Shown: in pieces, positions 34,140 to 43,228 of the stretch
Numbering within the stretch: position 1 is the stretch's first letter
Layout: the number at the start of each line of letters is the position of its first letter
Origin: Bacteroidetes bacterium UBA3022
GTDB lineage: Bacteria; Bacteroidota; Bacteroidia; Chitinophagales; BACL12
Direction: 5' to 3'
DNA: 64,000 nucleotides
NCBI GenBank assembly: GCA_002346225.1
Contig: DDYY01000006.1
Coordinates: 1-64,000, forward strand
Notes under the pieces: generated by a model
The model's input: the letters and a program-made list of their open reading frames with translations, nothing else
What the model was told of the DNA's origin: nothing
Database searches by the model: none
Position numbers and translations under genes: made by a program

Positions 34140-34706
34140 TTATTGTTTTACGCGTTCAATGTAACTTTTCGTGCGGGTGTCTACCTTGATTTTCTCGCCG
34201 GCGTCAACAAACAAAGGTACTTGAATAATTGCTCCGGTTTCTACCGTAGCGTTCTTTGTTGCGTTGGTGGCTGTATTGCCCCTGACACCGGGTTCTGCAT
34301 CTATCACTTCCAGGACGATATGTGCAGGTAACTCACACATCAATGGCTTCTCTGTTTCAGCGTGGAACAGGATTTCCACCTCCTGACCTTCTTTCATGAA
34401 CTCCTTGCCATCTACCATATCTTCCGGAATACTGACCTGTTCGAAGGTCTCGTTATTCATGAAGTTAAAGCCGAATTCATCTGGATATAAAAACTGGTAT
34501 GTTCTGCGCTCAACGCGGACATCATCCAGTGTTGCACCGGAGGGGAATGTGTGTTCCAGAACTTTACCTGTGGTCAGGCTTTTCAGCTTACATCTTACGA
34601 AAGCATTGCCCTTGCCCGGTTTTACGTGCAGGAACTCTGTTATTTGCCAAAAATCATGGTTGAAATTGATGCAAAGTCCGTTTCTGATATCTGATGTGCT
34701 CGCCAT
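34140..34706 (-). CDS. efp: Translation elongation factor P
   Basis: The 188-residue product has the three beta-barrel domains of EF-P, which relieves ribosome stalling at proline runs. The tip loop is HVKPGKGNAFVRCKL with Lys32, the residue modified in many bacteria. The central domain has YPDEFGFNFMNNETFEQVSIPED, and the C-terminal OB domain ends with GAIIQVPLFVDAGEKIKVDTRTKSYIERV, the standard signature. No EF-P modification gene (epmA, epmB, earP) is nearby, so its modification, if any, is unknown. It lies between fabH (three bases) and accB (two bases). Confidence 0.97.
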   Translation of the reverse strand: MASTSDIRNGLCINFNHDFWQITEFLHVKPGKGNAFVRCKLKSLTTGKVLEHTFPSGATLDDVRVERRTYQFLYPDEFGFNFMNNETFEQVSIPEDMVDGKEFMKEGQEVEILFHAETEKPLMCELPAHIVLEVIDAEPGVRGNTATNATKNATVETGAIIQVPLFVDAGEKIKVDTRTKSYIERVKQ

Positions 34707-34709
34707 ATA

Positions 34710-35708
34710 TTAATTTGTGTTGTAAGCCCATTTGACCAATATGGATCCCCATGTAAATCCTCCGCCAAATGCTGCAAGTACAATATTATCTCCTTTTTTC
34801 AACTTATCCTCCCATTCCCACAAGCAAAGTGGGATGGTCGCTGCTGTAGTATTGCCGTAGCGTTCAATGTTGACCATGACTTTTTCTTCGGGAACACCCA
34901 TGCGCTGAGCTGTGGCATCTATGATGCGCTTATTGGCCTGATGGGGTACCAGCCAGGCTACATCTTCTCCGGTGAGATTGTTCTTTTCCAGGATATCCGC
35001 TGCAACATCTGCCATATTGGTTACGGCAAATTTGAATACGGTTTTTCCTTCCTGAAACACGAAGTGCTCCCTGCTATCTATAGTTTCGTGGGAAGCCGGC
35101 TTGAGCGATCCGCCTGCTTTTTGATGAAGGAAGAACCTGCCATTGCCGTCGCTTTTTAAGATGGAATCTATAATACCTTCGGGCTCTGCTGTTGGTTCCA
35201 GTAAGACTGCTCCGGCACCGTCACCAAAAATGACACATGTGGTTCGGTCAGAATAATCTATGATACTGCTCATTTTATCTGCACCGACAATCACAACTTT
35301 CTTGTACTTACCGGTTTCGATAAACTGTGCGCCTGTAGACAATGCAAAGAGAAACCCGCTGCAGGCGGCACTAATGTCGTAGCTTAAAATGTGCCCCGCA
35401 CCAATTTTGTCGCAAACAATATTGGCGGTAGCAGGAAACTGCATGTCAGGAGTGGTAGTTGCCACTATCAGTAAGTCGATTTCCTTTGCTGATGTGCCGG
35501 TTTTTTCCAGCAACCCCTTCACCGCTTCTGCGGCCATGTCGGAGGTGGCAAGGCCTTCGCCTTTCAATATCCGACGCTCACTAATACCGGTTCTCGATAA
35601 AATCCAGTCATTAGTGGTATCGACCATTTTTTCCAGCTCCTCGTTGGTGAGCCTGTATTCAGGTACCCAGCCATTCACACCGGTTATTGCAGCATAAGTC
35701 TTCGACAT
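34710..35708 (-). CDS. fabH: Beta-ketoacyl-ACP synthase III
   Basis: The 332-residue condensing enzyme starts fatty acid synthesis by joining an acyl-CoA primer to malonyl-ACP. The thiolase-fold triad is visible: Cys116 in DISAACSGFLFAL, His in WLVPHQANKRII and Asn in ERYGNTTAATIPL. The N-terminal TTNDWILSRTGISERR is typical. In its cluster it links fatty acid genes with rpmF and efp, matching the plsX/fabH-rpmF linkage known in many bacteria; plsX itself is not present here. ATG start at 35708, 31 bases from the rpmF stop. Confidence 0.97.
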   Translation of the reverse strand: MSKTYAAITGVNGWVPEYRLTNEELEKMVDTTNDWILSRTGISERRILKGEGLATSDMAAEAVKGLLEKTGTSAKEIDLLIVATTTPDMQFPATANIVCDKIGAGHILSYDISAACSGFLFALSTGAQFIETGKYKKVVIVGADKMSSIIDYSDRTTCVIFGDGAGAVLLEPTAEPEGIIDSILKSDGNGRFFLHQKAGGSLKPASHETIDSREHFVFQEGKTVFKFAVTNMADVAADILEKNNLTGEDVAWLVPHQANKRIIDATAQRMGVPEEKVMVNIERYGNTTAATIPLCLWEWEDKLKKGDNIVLAAFGGGFTWGSILVKWAYNTN

Positions 35709-35738
35709 AACAGCCTAAATGTATAAACTATTCGGCTA

Positions 35739-35924
35739 TCAGGATTCGATGCTCTTGTCGACAGCTAATTTTCCGCGATAAAACCCGCATTCGCTGCATA
35801 CGCGATGGCGCAACACAGGCGCACCGCAATTGCTGCAGTTCTGGGTGTGAGGTGCCTCTAATGCGTCATGTGTGCGACGCTTGCGAGTCCTTGTCTTGGA
35901 TTGACGACGTTTAGGATGTGGCAT
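35739..35924 (-). CDS. rpmF: 50S ribosomal protein L32
   Basis: The 61-residue basic protein starts MPHPKRRQSKTRTRKRRTHD, the L32 signature, and carries a zinc ribbon with CSNCGAPVLRHRVCSECG (CxxC and CxxC). All four cysteines are present, so this is the zinc-binding form rather than the zinc-free paralogue. It sits between the DUF177 gene and fabH, the usual place; translation and fatty-acid genes probably share one transcript. Confidence 0.97.
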   Translation of the reverse strand: MPHPKRRQSKTRTRKRRTHDALEAPHTQNCSNCGAPVLRHRVCSECGFYRGKLAVDKSIES

Positions 35925-35938
35925 AATTACACTATTTA

Positions 35939-36463
35939 TTACTTGTTTAAATTCTTCAATTTATCCCATCTGGGATCTGTCGCTTCTGATTCTTCTTTTT
36001 TGTATCCCAGCCGTGCCAGTACGGAAGGGTCACAACCCGGACTTCCATCCGGCAGGTCAGGGTGAATTTTACTGTATGGCATGGTAAGATGCGCATATTC
36101 ATACAACCATGGATTTAAATCCACTTCTGCAGCATGCTCATCCAGCCAGACTACATCAATATCCTCCTCTTCATCGCCCTCCGGCTCGGTAAGCTTTACA
36201 TATAATGTATGCGTGCCGTGTATCGGGAGGTCGAAGTCTTCACCACAACGGTCGCAGCTGGTAGCTACGACCCCTGAAAAATCAAAATTGAGAATGAACA
36301 ACCTGCTTTTTTTTTCGAAGGATATATCGGCAAATAACCGACAATCTTGAATCAGACTATCCGGAAATTGACGGAAGAAAGAGGCATCTAACTCATAATT
36401 AAAGTGATGCAATCCTTCCTTAAGTCCCACAAATGGGATTTTATATTCCCTGCCTGCAACCAT
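35939..36463 (-). CDS. DUF177/YceD family protein
   Basis: The 174-residue product belongs to the DUF177 (YceD) family, almost always next to rpmF, as here (14 bases away). Seen: FSGVVATSCDRCGEDFDLPI, a central two-cysteine motif, and a C-terminal DPRWDKLKNL, which is a hallmark of the family. In plants and bacteria members have been linked to 23S rRNA accumulation or processing; the exact role in this organism is not known. It probably belongs to the pdxA-accC cluster. Confidence 0.92.
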   Translation of the reverse strand: MVAGREYKIPFVGLKEGLHHFNYELDASFFRQFPDSLIQDCRLFADISFEKKSRLFILNFDFSGVVATSCDRCGEDFDLPIHGTHTLYVKLTEPEGDEEEDIDVVWLDEHAAEVDLNPWLYEYAHLTMPYSKIHPDLPDGSPGCDPSVLARLGYKKEESEATDPRWDKLKNLNK

Positions 36464-36519
36464 CCCGCGCTTTAAAAGCCCACAAAGTTAGATATATTTC
36501 ACCATATGAAACGGAAAAA

Positions 36520-37572
36520 TCATTTTTCCGACCGCAGCGGTGTCGGAATCAGTCTGTTTTCCCTTTCTGTGTGGTACCTTTCTCTATTGCGGATAACATC
36601 TATGGCAGTATACAAAGCCTGCAACATGGACCCACCATCTGCAATACCTTTACCGGCAATGTCATAGGCTGTTCCATGATCGGGTGAGGTGCGCACAAAA
36701 GGCAGTCCCGCCGTAAAATTGGTACCTGAATTGAAACTCAGCGCTTTAAAGCCTACCAGTCCCTGGTCGTGGTACATGGCCAGAATGCCATCGTACTGTT
36801 TGTAATTTCCGCTGCCAAAAAGTCCGTCTGCAGCCAAAGGCCCTACTACCAGCATTTTCTTGTCCTGCGCTTTTTGGATGGCAGGAATAATCACTTCAGC
36901 CTCATCACTTCCCAGCAGGCCATTGTCCCCTGCATGAGGATTGAGTCCTAACACAGCAATGACAGGACGCATGACGGCAAAGTCTTCTACCAGAGAGCGG
37001 TGAAGCAGGTCAATTTTTTTGAGAATAAATTCTTCGGAGAGTATGCCCGGAACATCTTTCAGCGGCACGTGATGGGTGGCCAGCGCAATGCGCATCTGGT
37101 CATTCATCAGCATCATCAAATTTCCGTTGTTTCCTGCCTTGTAATCAAAGTATTCCGTATGCCCGTTGAATTGAAACCCAACGCGTTGCATATTGTGCTT
37201 GTTGATAGGGGCTGTAACCACTGCATCCACTTTCCCGGCAATAAGATCATTGGCGGCTGCTTCCAGGGAGTCAAAAGCGCAACGTGCGCCGGTTTCGTTT
37301 TCTATGCCGGGCGTCAATTCAATATCTTCATGAATGGTATTGATGACATTGATAATCTTGGGGTTGGCATTTTCTATAGCATCGCACGACGCATATTTAA
37401 AATGCTCTGTTCCCGCTACCTTTTTATAATAGGCTAAGATTTTATTGGAACCATATATGACGGGCGTACAGTATTGCAGAATCCTGTGGTCAGAAAGGGC
37501 TTTCACGAGAACTTCTGGACCTACTCCGTTAATATCACCCAGCGTGAAGCCGATCTTCATCTTTTTTTCCAT
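36520..37572 (-). CDS. pdxA: 4-hydroxythreonine-4-phosphate dehydrogenase
   Basis: It oxidises 4-phosphohydroxy-L-threonine in the pyridoxal phosphate pathway. Seen: IGFTLGDINGVGPEVLVKAL, FNGHTEYFDY and ALATHHVPLKDVP (metal-binding histidines), LNPHAGDNG, DGILAMYHDQGLVGFKAL and RTSPDHGTAYDIAGKG. At 350 residues it is normal. ATG at 37572 (MEKKMKIGFT); the inner ATG at 37560 is an alternative. First gene of the minus-strand cluster, under a good promoter at 37602-37629, with rsmA divergent. Confidence 0.96.
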   Translation of the reverse strand: MEKKMKIGFTLGDINGVGPEVLVKALSDHRILQYCTPVIYGSNKILAYYKKVAGTEHFKYASCDAIENANPKIINVINTIHEDIELTPGIENETGARCAFDSLEAAANDLIAGKVDAVVTAPINKHNMQRVGFQFNGHTEYFDYKAGNNGNLMMLMNDQMRIALATHHVPLKDVPGILSEEFILKKIDLLHRSLVEDFAVMRPVIAVLGLNPHAGDNGLLGSDEAEVIIPAIQKAQDKKMLVVGPLAADGLFGSGNYKQYDGILAMYHDQGLVGFKALSFNSGTNFTAGLPFVRTSPDHGTAYDIAGKGIADGGSMLQALYTAIDVIRNRERYHTERENRLIPTPLRSEK

Positions 37573-37585
37573 AACTATATCCGAT

Positions 37586-37593
37586 TACCTTTG
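37586..37593 (+). promoter_or_regulatory. -7 box for rsmA
   Basis: TACCTTTG fits TAnnTTTG and would give a leader of about 34 bases before the GTG at 37632. No TTG at ideal spacing. It lies face to face with the pdxA box, eight bases apart. Confidence 0.45.
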
Positions 37594-37601
37594 GTTCTGC
37601 T

Positions 37602-37629
37602 CAAAAGTACACACAAAGGAAACAATCAA
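37602..37629 (-). promoter_or_regulatory. Bacteroidota-type promoter for the pdxA cluster
   Basis: On the minus strand TTG (37629-37627), a 17-base spacer and TACTTTTG (37609-37602) match TTG-N17-TAnnTTTG. RNA would start near 37597, about 25 bases before pdxA. It is the only convincing promoter seen for the seven-gene cluster down to accC. Confidence 0.65.
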
Positions 37630-37631
37630 AG

Positions 37632-38411
37632 GTGTCAAGGCCAATTAAAAGCTTTCAGCATAAAAAGGATTTAGGTCAGCATTTTCTGCAACAGGAAAGC
37701 ATCGCGGAAGATATTGTTGAGCTGTTGCATAATGATTCCCTCCCTGTACTTGAAATTGGCCCTGGAGCCGGAATTCTTACAAAATACCTGTTGGAGCAGA
37801 AAACAGGAGCGTTATTTCTTTCCGAGATTGATGATGAGGTGATTCTTCTGATTCGACAGAAATTTGATTTTCCCCAGGAAAGAATACTTCGGGGTGATTT
37901 CTTGCGATACCCCCTGGACGATGTATTCAAAGACCAGTTTACTGTAATTGGTAATTTCCCCTACAATATATCATCGCAGATAATTTTTCGGGTCATAGAA
38001 TTTCATTCCAGGGTGCCACAGGTGGTCGGGATGTTTCAAAAGGAAATGGCTCAAAGGCTGGCAGCCCAACCACACTCCAAGGATTTTGGGGTAATTACGG
38101 CCTGGGCACAATTACATTATGATGTGGCATACCATTTTGAGATACCACCGGATGCATTCTATCCACCGCCAAAAGTCTTTTCAGCTGTAGTCAGTCTTAA
38201 CCGAAAAGCTACTCCGCCAGATCTTGATACCCGTCAGTACCTGAAGGTTGTTAAAATGTCTTTTAGCCAAAGAAGGAAGAAAATATCCAATTGTCTGAAA
38301 GGACTCCCGGGTGCCCATGAAGCATTGGGTGAGCTGGAGCTGGCACATTTGAGGGCTGAGGATCTAGAGGTGGCCGACTTTGTTAAGCTCACACAGTTAA
38401 TCTTTAAGTAA
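37632..38411 (+). CDS. rsmA: 16S rRNA dimethyladenosine transferase (KsgA)
   Basis: It dimethylates two adjacent adenines near the 3' end of 16S rRNA, a late step in 30S assembly. Seen: KKDLGQHFLQQESIAEDIV (family start), SAM motif VLEIGPGAGILTKYLL, acidic LSEIDDEV and the catalytic-loop motif GNFPYNISSQI, then FYPPPKVFSAVV. At 259 residues it is normal. The start is GTG at 37632; there is no in-frame ATG at suitable distance. The next gene begins one base after its stop, so the two are likely cotranscribed. Divergent from pdxA. Confidence 0.95.
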   Translation: MSRPIKSFQHKKDLGQHFLQQESIAEDIVELLHNDSLPVLEIGPGAGILTKYLLEQKTGALFLSEIDDEVILLIRQKFDFPQERILRGDFLRYPLDDVFKDQFTVIGNFPYNISSQIIFRVIEFHSRVPQVVGMFQKEMAQRLAAQPHSKDFGVITAWAQLHYDVAYHFEIPPDAFYPPPKVFSAVVSLNRKATPPDLDTRQYLKVVKMSFSQRRKKISNCLKGLPGAHEALGELELAHLRAEDLEVADFVKLTQLIFK

Positions 38412-38412
38412 A

Positions 38413-39348
38413 ATGAGAGTCCTGATTACAGATCACATTCATCCCTGGCTGGCAGCCCGGTTGGAAAGGGAAGGGGTAGTAGTAGATGTCTTGCCGGATA
38501 GCACAAATGAGGATGTAAAAACTATTATACACGAGTACAACGGACTGATAGTAAGCACCAAAACACTGGTTAACGCTGCGTTAATTGATGCAGCTACACA
38601 ATTACAATTCATTGCCAGAGTGGGCTCCGGCATGGAGCATATCGATGTAAGCTATGCCCGCAGTAAAGGTATTGAGGTGTACCATTCCGCCTCGGGAAAT
38701 GCCAATGCGGTTGCCGAGCATGCGGTAGGCTTGTTGCTGGCGCTCGTCCGAAAAATTCCCAAAGCAGTAAGTGAGGTACAGGAAGGTCGATGGATACGCG
38801 AGGAAAACAGGGGGATTGAGTTATCAGGGAGAAAAATCGGGATTATTGGATTTGGAAATACCGGTGAACGCTTTGCCCGGCGCTTAAGCGGATTCGGCAT
38901 GGAAATACTGGTGTACGATAAATACCGAAAGGATATTACGGTACCACATGTGAAGGTTACCGATCTGGCAACCATACAGCGGGAAGCTGAAATCATTAGC
39001 TTTCATGTCCCCCTAACGGCTGAAACCACATTTTATCTGGACGCGGCATTCATTGACAGCATGAACCATCCTTTTTATTTATTGAATACTTCGAGGGGTA
39101 AGGTGGTGAAGACCTCCGATTTATGCCTTGGGTTGCAATCAGGTAAGGTAAAGGGCGCTGCACTGGATGTCTTGGAGAATGAAAGGCTGGATACCTTTTC
39201 TCCGGAGGAACAAAACTGGTGGCAAAATTTGCAGGCCAATGCTGATAAAGTTATAATTACTCCGCATATTGCAGGATGGACGCATGAATCAAAATTGAAG
39301 ATGGTTCAACTTATTTATAATCAGGTTGAACCCTTGCTATTACTATGA
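38413..39348 (+). CDS. D-2-hydroxyacid dehydrogenase, NAD-dependent
   Basis: The 311-residue product has the D-isomer-specific 2-hydroxyacid dehydrogenase fold. Seen: FIARVGSGMEHIDV, AVAEHAVGLLLALVRKI, the NAD motif GRKIGIIGFGNTGERFARRL, LLNTSRGKVVKTSDL with the substrate-binding Arg context, GAALDVLENE with the catalytic Glu, and ITPHIAGWT with the catalytic His. The family includes 3-phosphoglycerate dehydrogenase (SerA); this one has no C-terminal ACT domain. It might be a short SerA, but no other serine-pathway gene is adjacent. It starts one base after rsmA. Confidence 0.88.
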   Translation: MRVLITDHIHPWLAARLEREGVVVDVLPDSTNEDVKTIIHEYNGLIVSTKTLVNAALIDAATQLQFIARVGSGMEHIDVSYARSKGIEVYHSASGNANAVAEHAVGLLLALVRKIPKAVSEVQEGRWIREENRGIELSGRKIGIIGFGNTGERFARRLSGFGMEILVYDKYRKDITVPHVKVTDLATIQREAEIISFHVPLTAETTFYLDAAFIDSMNHPFYLLNTSRGKVVKTSDLCLGLQSGKVKGAALDVLENERLDTFSPEEQNWWQNLQANADKVIITPHIAGWTHESKLKMVQLIYNQVEPLLLL

Positions 39349-39385
39349 TTTGTTCCACGTTAACACATAATGACGGCACAATGAC

Positions 39386-39413
39386 TTGAAAATTATCTGA
39401 TTCAGTATTTTTG
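39386..39413 (+). promoter_or_regulatory. Bacteroidota-type promoter for the TonB receptor operon
   Basis: TTG (39386-39388), a 17-base spacer and TATTTTTG (39406-39413) fit TTG-N17-TAnnTTTG. RNA would start near 39418, giving a leader of about 50 bases before the ATG at 39470. Confidence 0.68.
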
Positions 39414-39469
39414 TTTTGAAAGATTTAGATATTTTTACGGCTTATTAACAATTTTTAAAACTTGGAAGT

Positions 39470-42400
39470 ATGAAGAAGTTCTTCAACGCAATCTTTCTAG
39501 TATTATTGACTACAGGTGCGGCAATGGCCCAAAAAGGAGAAATCCAGGGTAAGGTTATTGACGAGAAAGGGGATGGTATTCCCTTCGCCAACGTAGCAGT
39601 ATACAAAGATGGGGTATTAGAGACAGGTGCGCAGACAGACTTTGACGGGATGTATTCCGTTTCAGGGTTGGTTGCTGGTACCTATGAAGTGGAAGCATCT
39701 TATCAGGGCAATAAATACCGAGTTACCGGAATTACGGTTTCTTCGGGTGTTGTCTTTATGGATGATATAACCCTGAAGGAAGGTGTATTGCTGGAGGACA
39801 TTGTCATTGTTTACGAGGCACCACTCGTCGATAAAGGAAACACCTCTACAGGTGGGGTCGTGACGAAAGAGGATATCCAACGGATTGCAACTCGGAACGT
39901 TACCTCCATCGCGGCAACAAAAGAAGGTGTATACCAGAGTGATGAAGGTGGTGGGTTGAATATCAAGGGTTCCAGAGGGGATGCTACTGAATTTATCGTG
40001 GATGGTGTAAGGGTTTCCGGTTCTCTGAAATTGCCTCAGGATGCCATCGAGCAGCTGGAGGTAATCACAGGTGGTGTGGATCCTAAATATGGAGATGCCA
40101 CAGGTGGTTTCGTAACTATTACTACAAGAGGTCCTTCTAAAAATTATAATGGTAGTATCGAACTGGCTTCTTCTGAGTTCCTCGATCCTTATGGCTATAA
40201 CCTGGCTACATTGTTTCTTACAGGTCCCATTGTTACCAAGGATAAGGGAACTGACTCAGCCTGGGCAAAAGTGGGTTTCTTTATAGCTGCTGAATTGGAA
40301 TTGGAAGACGATCCGGATCCATCAGCTATTGGAAACTATAAACTCAAGGATGATATCCTTGCAGATATAACAGCCAACCCGCTGAGACCTTCCGTTTCTG
40401 GTCAAGGTTTCAATAAAAATGCAGAATTCCTAACGCTAGACGATTTTGAAGAAATCGATGCGCGTCAAAACGTGTCTAACCGCGGTCTGGCACTTACTTC
40501 CCGGGTAGATTACAGGATTAATAAGACCATGAACCTCTCTGTGGGTTTGACCTACCGGAATTTCTTCAGCCATGATTATGTGAGAACTTTCGCGCTGTTC
40601 AATCCGGAAAACAACCCTGTTACCAACCAAAATACCTACAGGGGTTTTGTTAGGTTCACCCAGCGTTTCCCTGAAAGAAGGGCTAAAGAAGGAGAGACTC
40701 CATCTATCCTGGGTAATGCTTATTACAACATTCAGTTAGATTATACCAAGTTCACCTCTAACAGGATTGATGAAGATCATGGAATGGATCCATTTAATTA
40801 TGGTTACATAGGGCAGTTCAATACTTTACGCTCTCCGGTATATCTGTATGGTACAGACGAGGTAACAGGATTCGACGCTTGGACACTGGCAGGTTACCAG
40901 GATACGCTGGTACAATATACACCAGGTACGGTTAATCCAGAACTTTCCAACTATACTCAACAGTTTTTTGACCAGTCATTGAATCAGCCAAACAGTCTTT
41001 TCGATATTCAATTGGGAAGTGGCCTGCTGAACGGTGATGCCTTTGTGAACTCTACCTCCATATATAGTTTATGGTGGGGTAATGGTGTTCCATTCTCAGC
41101 CTATTTCACCCAGGAAGACGATCAGCTGGGCTTGACTTTCAACGCAGCTCTGGATTTGAAATCAAGAAAATCTTCAGCTAACGTTTCCAAGCACAGTATT
41201 GAGTTCGGATTTGAATTCCAGCAAAGAGTAGAGCGCTTCTATCAGGTTGCGCCTATTGGTTTGTGGACATTGGCCCGTCAGTTGGCTAACAGACACATCC
41301 AGACCCTGGATACAGATAATCCACTTCTTGTAATTGATGGTCAGCAATATACCTATGATGAATTCCTCGCTTCAGGATTGGAGTTTGGTCAATTTGATAC
41401 CATCTTCTACGACAGGCTTTTCATCGCTGAAGATCAATCCTACTTCGACCAGCAACTGCGTGACAGACTGAATGAACTGGGTTATGGTGTGGGTGCGTTG
41501 GATTTCGTCAATATTGACAACCTTCCATTAGACGTGCTTTCATTAGACCTTTTCAGTGCTGATGAATTATTGAACAACGGTAATACTTACGTTTTCTATA
41601 ACGGGTATGATTATTTAGGTAATAAATTAAATGACCAGCCTTCCTTCGCTGACTTCTTTACAGAGCAGGATGAGTTTGGAAATTATACCAGACCAATTGG
41701 TGCCTTCCGTCCTGTGTACACAGCCGGTTACATCCAGGACAGGTTTAACTTCAATGATATCATCTTCCGTGTCGGTGTGCGGGTAGACCGTTATGATGCC
41801 AACCGCAGCGTGCTGCAAGACAAGTTTTCACTTTATGACATCTTGAATGTTAATGAGGTGGACGGAAGTCTGAATGCCAATGGCGCCCACCCCACTAACA
41901 TTGGATCTGATTATGCAGTATATGTTGATGACTTCAACAGTCCTGCTCCGGAAATTTTGGGTTACCGCGATGGTGACATCTGGTATAACGCAGATGGAGA
42001 AGAAGTTTCCGACCCTCGTACTATTGCATTGAGTTCATCCTCCGGGGTCATTACACCTTACCTTGCTAATCCGGATGCCAATATTAAAGATGAAGATTTC
42101 GATCCAAATGGCTCATTCCGGGATTATGTTCCTCAGATATCTGTGATGCCACGAGTTGCCTTCTCATTCCCAATTTCCAAGGAAACAAACCGGGAAGCAC
42201 TATTCTTCGCTCATTATGATATCCTTACCCAGCGTCCTCCGGGAGGAACTTCGGCCACACCTTACGACTATTACTTCTTCCAGGAGAACGTCAACGGTGT
42301 ATTCGATAACCCTGATCTGAGGCCTGAAAAAACCATTGACTATCAAATTGGTTTCCAGCAGCAGTTGAATGAGGTATCAGTACTGAAGATTTCAGCTTTC

Positions 42401-43198
42401 TATCGTGAATTACGCGATATGATTCAAATCATCAGTGTACCTTTTGCTTATCCAATTCAGTACACCACTTACGGTAATATTGACTTCGGTACAGTTAAAG
42501 GGTTTACCATTACCTACGATTTGGCTAAACGGACCAATAACCTTAAAATGTCTACCAGCTATACCCTGCAATTTGCAGATGGTACAGGTTCTAACTCGAC
42601 ATCTCAGTTGAACCTTGTTGGTTCAGGACAGCCTAACCTCAGGGCCATCATTCCACTGAGCTATGACTCTCGCCATAACATCAAAGTAGTATTGGACTAC
42701 CGCTTTGAAGATCCTAATGGTGCTCAGCCATCCTGGTTGGATTTGGTGGGACTGAACATCACATTTAACTCCCGTTCAGGAGAACCTTACACACGCCAGC
42801 AGAACCCGACTCCTACAGCACAGTTTGGTGTTGCTACTCGGTCGAACCTGGAAGGTCAGATCAATGGTTCCAGACTGCCATGGCACTTTAGAGCTGATGC
42901 ACGTCTCGACAAGAGCTGGCAGCTGCAATTGGGTTCGGGCTCAAGAGAACGTTCTGTTAACCTGAATGCTTACATGTGGGTTCAGAACCTGTTTGATAAC
43001 AGAAACATTATTGCAGTGTATGCATTCTCCGGTAACCCTACAGATGACGGATATCTTGCTTCAACTTTCGGACAGGAAGCTATTGAAGGACAAGTAAATG
43101 CGGCATCTTTCACTGACTTGTATACCATGAAAATGCAGAACCCCAATAACTACAGTATTCCAAGAAGGATTCGCTTAGGTATTGGTATCGATTTCTAA
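39470..43198 (+). CDS. TonB-dependent receptor with carboxypeptidase-regulatory N-terminus
   Basis: The 1242-residue outer-membrane protein has a signal peptide (1-21), a carboxypeptidase-regulatory-like beta module (about 23-105: EIQGKVIDEKGDGIPFANVAV), a plug domain (about 120-225: GGGLNIKGSRGDATEFIVDG, GGVDPKYGDATGGFVTITT) and a long C-terminal beta-barrel ending in RIRLGIGIDF with a terminal aromatic residue. Such receptors import large ligands using TonB. There is no SusD-type lipoprotein next to it; instead it is followed by a 1281-residue secreted protein and a PorV/PorQ-like barrel, so the role may be tied to type IX secretion rather than glycan uptake. The ligand is unknown. Confidence 0.92.
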   Translation: MKKFFNAIFLVLLTTGAAMAQKGEIQGKVIDEKGDGIPFANVAVYKDGVLETGAQTDFDGMYSVSGLVAGTYEVEASYQGNKYRVTGITVSSGVVFMDDITLKEGVLLEDIVIVYEAPLVDKGNTSTGGVVTKEDIQRIATRNVTSIAATKEGVYQSDEGGGLNIKGSRGDATEFIVDGVRVSGSLKLPQDAIEQLEVITGGVDPKYGDATGGFVTITTRGPSKNYNGSIELASSEFLDPYGYNLATLFLTGPIVTKDKGTDSAWAKVGFFIAAELELEDDPDPSAIGNYKLKDDILADITANPLRPSVSGQGFNKNAEFLTLDDFEEIDARQNVSNRGLALTSRVDYRINKTMNLSVGLTYRNFFSHDYVRTFALFNPENNPVTNQNTYRGFVRFTQRFPERRAKEGETPSILGNAYYNIQLDYTKFTSNRIDEDHGMDPFNYGYIGQFNTLRSPVYLYGTDEVTGFDAWTLAGYQDTLVQYTPGTVNPELSNYTQQFFDQSLNQPNSLFDIQLGSGLLNGDAFVNSTSIYSLWWGNGVPFSAYFTQEDDQLGLTFNAALDLKSRKSSANVSKHSIEFGFEFQQRVERFYQVAPIGLWTLARQLANRHIQTLDTDNPLLVIDGQQYTYDEFLASGLEFGQFDTIFYDRLFIAEDQSYFDQQLRDRLNELGYGVGALDFVNIDNLPLDVLSLDLFSADELLNNGNTYVFYNGYDYLGNKLNDQPSFADFFTEQDEFGNYTRPIGAFRPVYTAGYIQDRFNFNDIIFRVGVRVDRYDANRSVLQDKFSLYDILNVNEVDGSLNANGAHPTNIGSDYAVYVDDFNSPAPEILGYRDGDIWYNADGEEVSDPRTIALSSSSGVITPYLANPDANIKDEDFDPNGSFRDYVPQISVMPRVAFSFPISKETNREALFFAHYDILTQRPPGGTSATPYDYYFFQENVNGVFDNPDLRPEKTIDYQIGFQQQLNEVSVLKISAFYRELRDMIQIISVPFAYPIQYTTYGNIDFGTVKGFTITYDLAKRTNNLKMSTSYTLQFADGTGSNSTSQLNLVGSGQPNLRAIIPLSYDSRHNIKVVLDYRFEDPNGAQPSWLDLVGLNITFNSRSGEPYTRQQNPTPTAQFGVATRSNLEGQINGSRLPWHFRADARLDKSWQLQLGSGSRERSVNLNAYMWVQNLFDNRNIIAVYAFSGNPTDDGYLASTFGQEAIEGQVNAASFTDLYTMKMQNPNNYSIPRRIRLGIGIDF

Positions 43199-43228
43199 TA
43201 TTTATTTATAAGAGCAAACGTTTAGAAT

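Noticed and set aside
39349..39469. A small gene or tRNA in the gap before the TonB receptor gene
   Set aside because: No cloverleaf or plausible frame; the gap is explained by a promoter and leader.
39470..43198. TonB receptor as a SusC of a glycan-utilisation locus
   Set aside because: No SusD-like lipoprotein, glycoside hydrolase or glycan sensor lies next to it; the neighbours are T9SS-linked.
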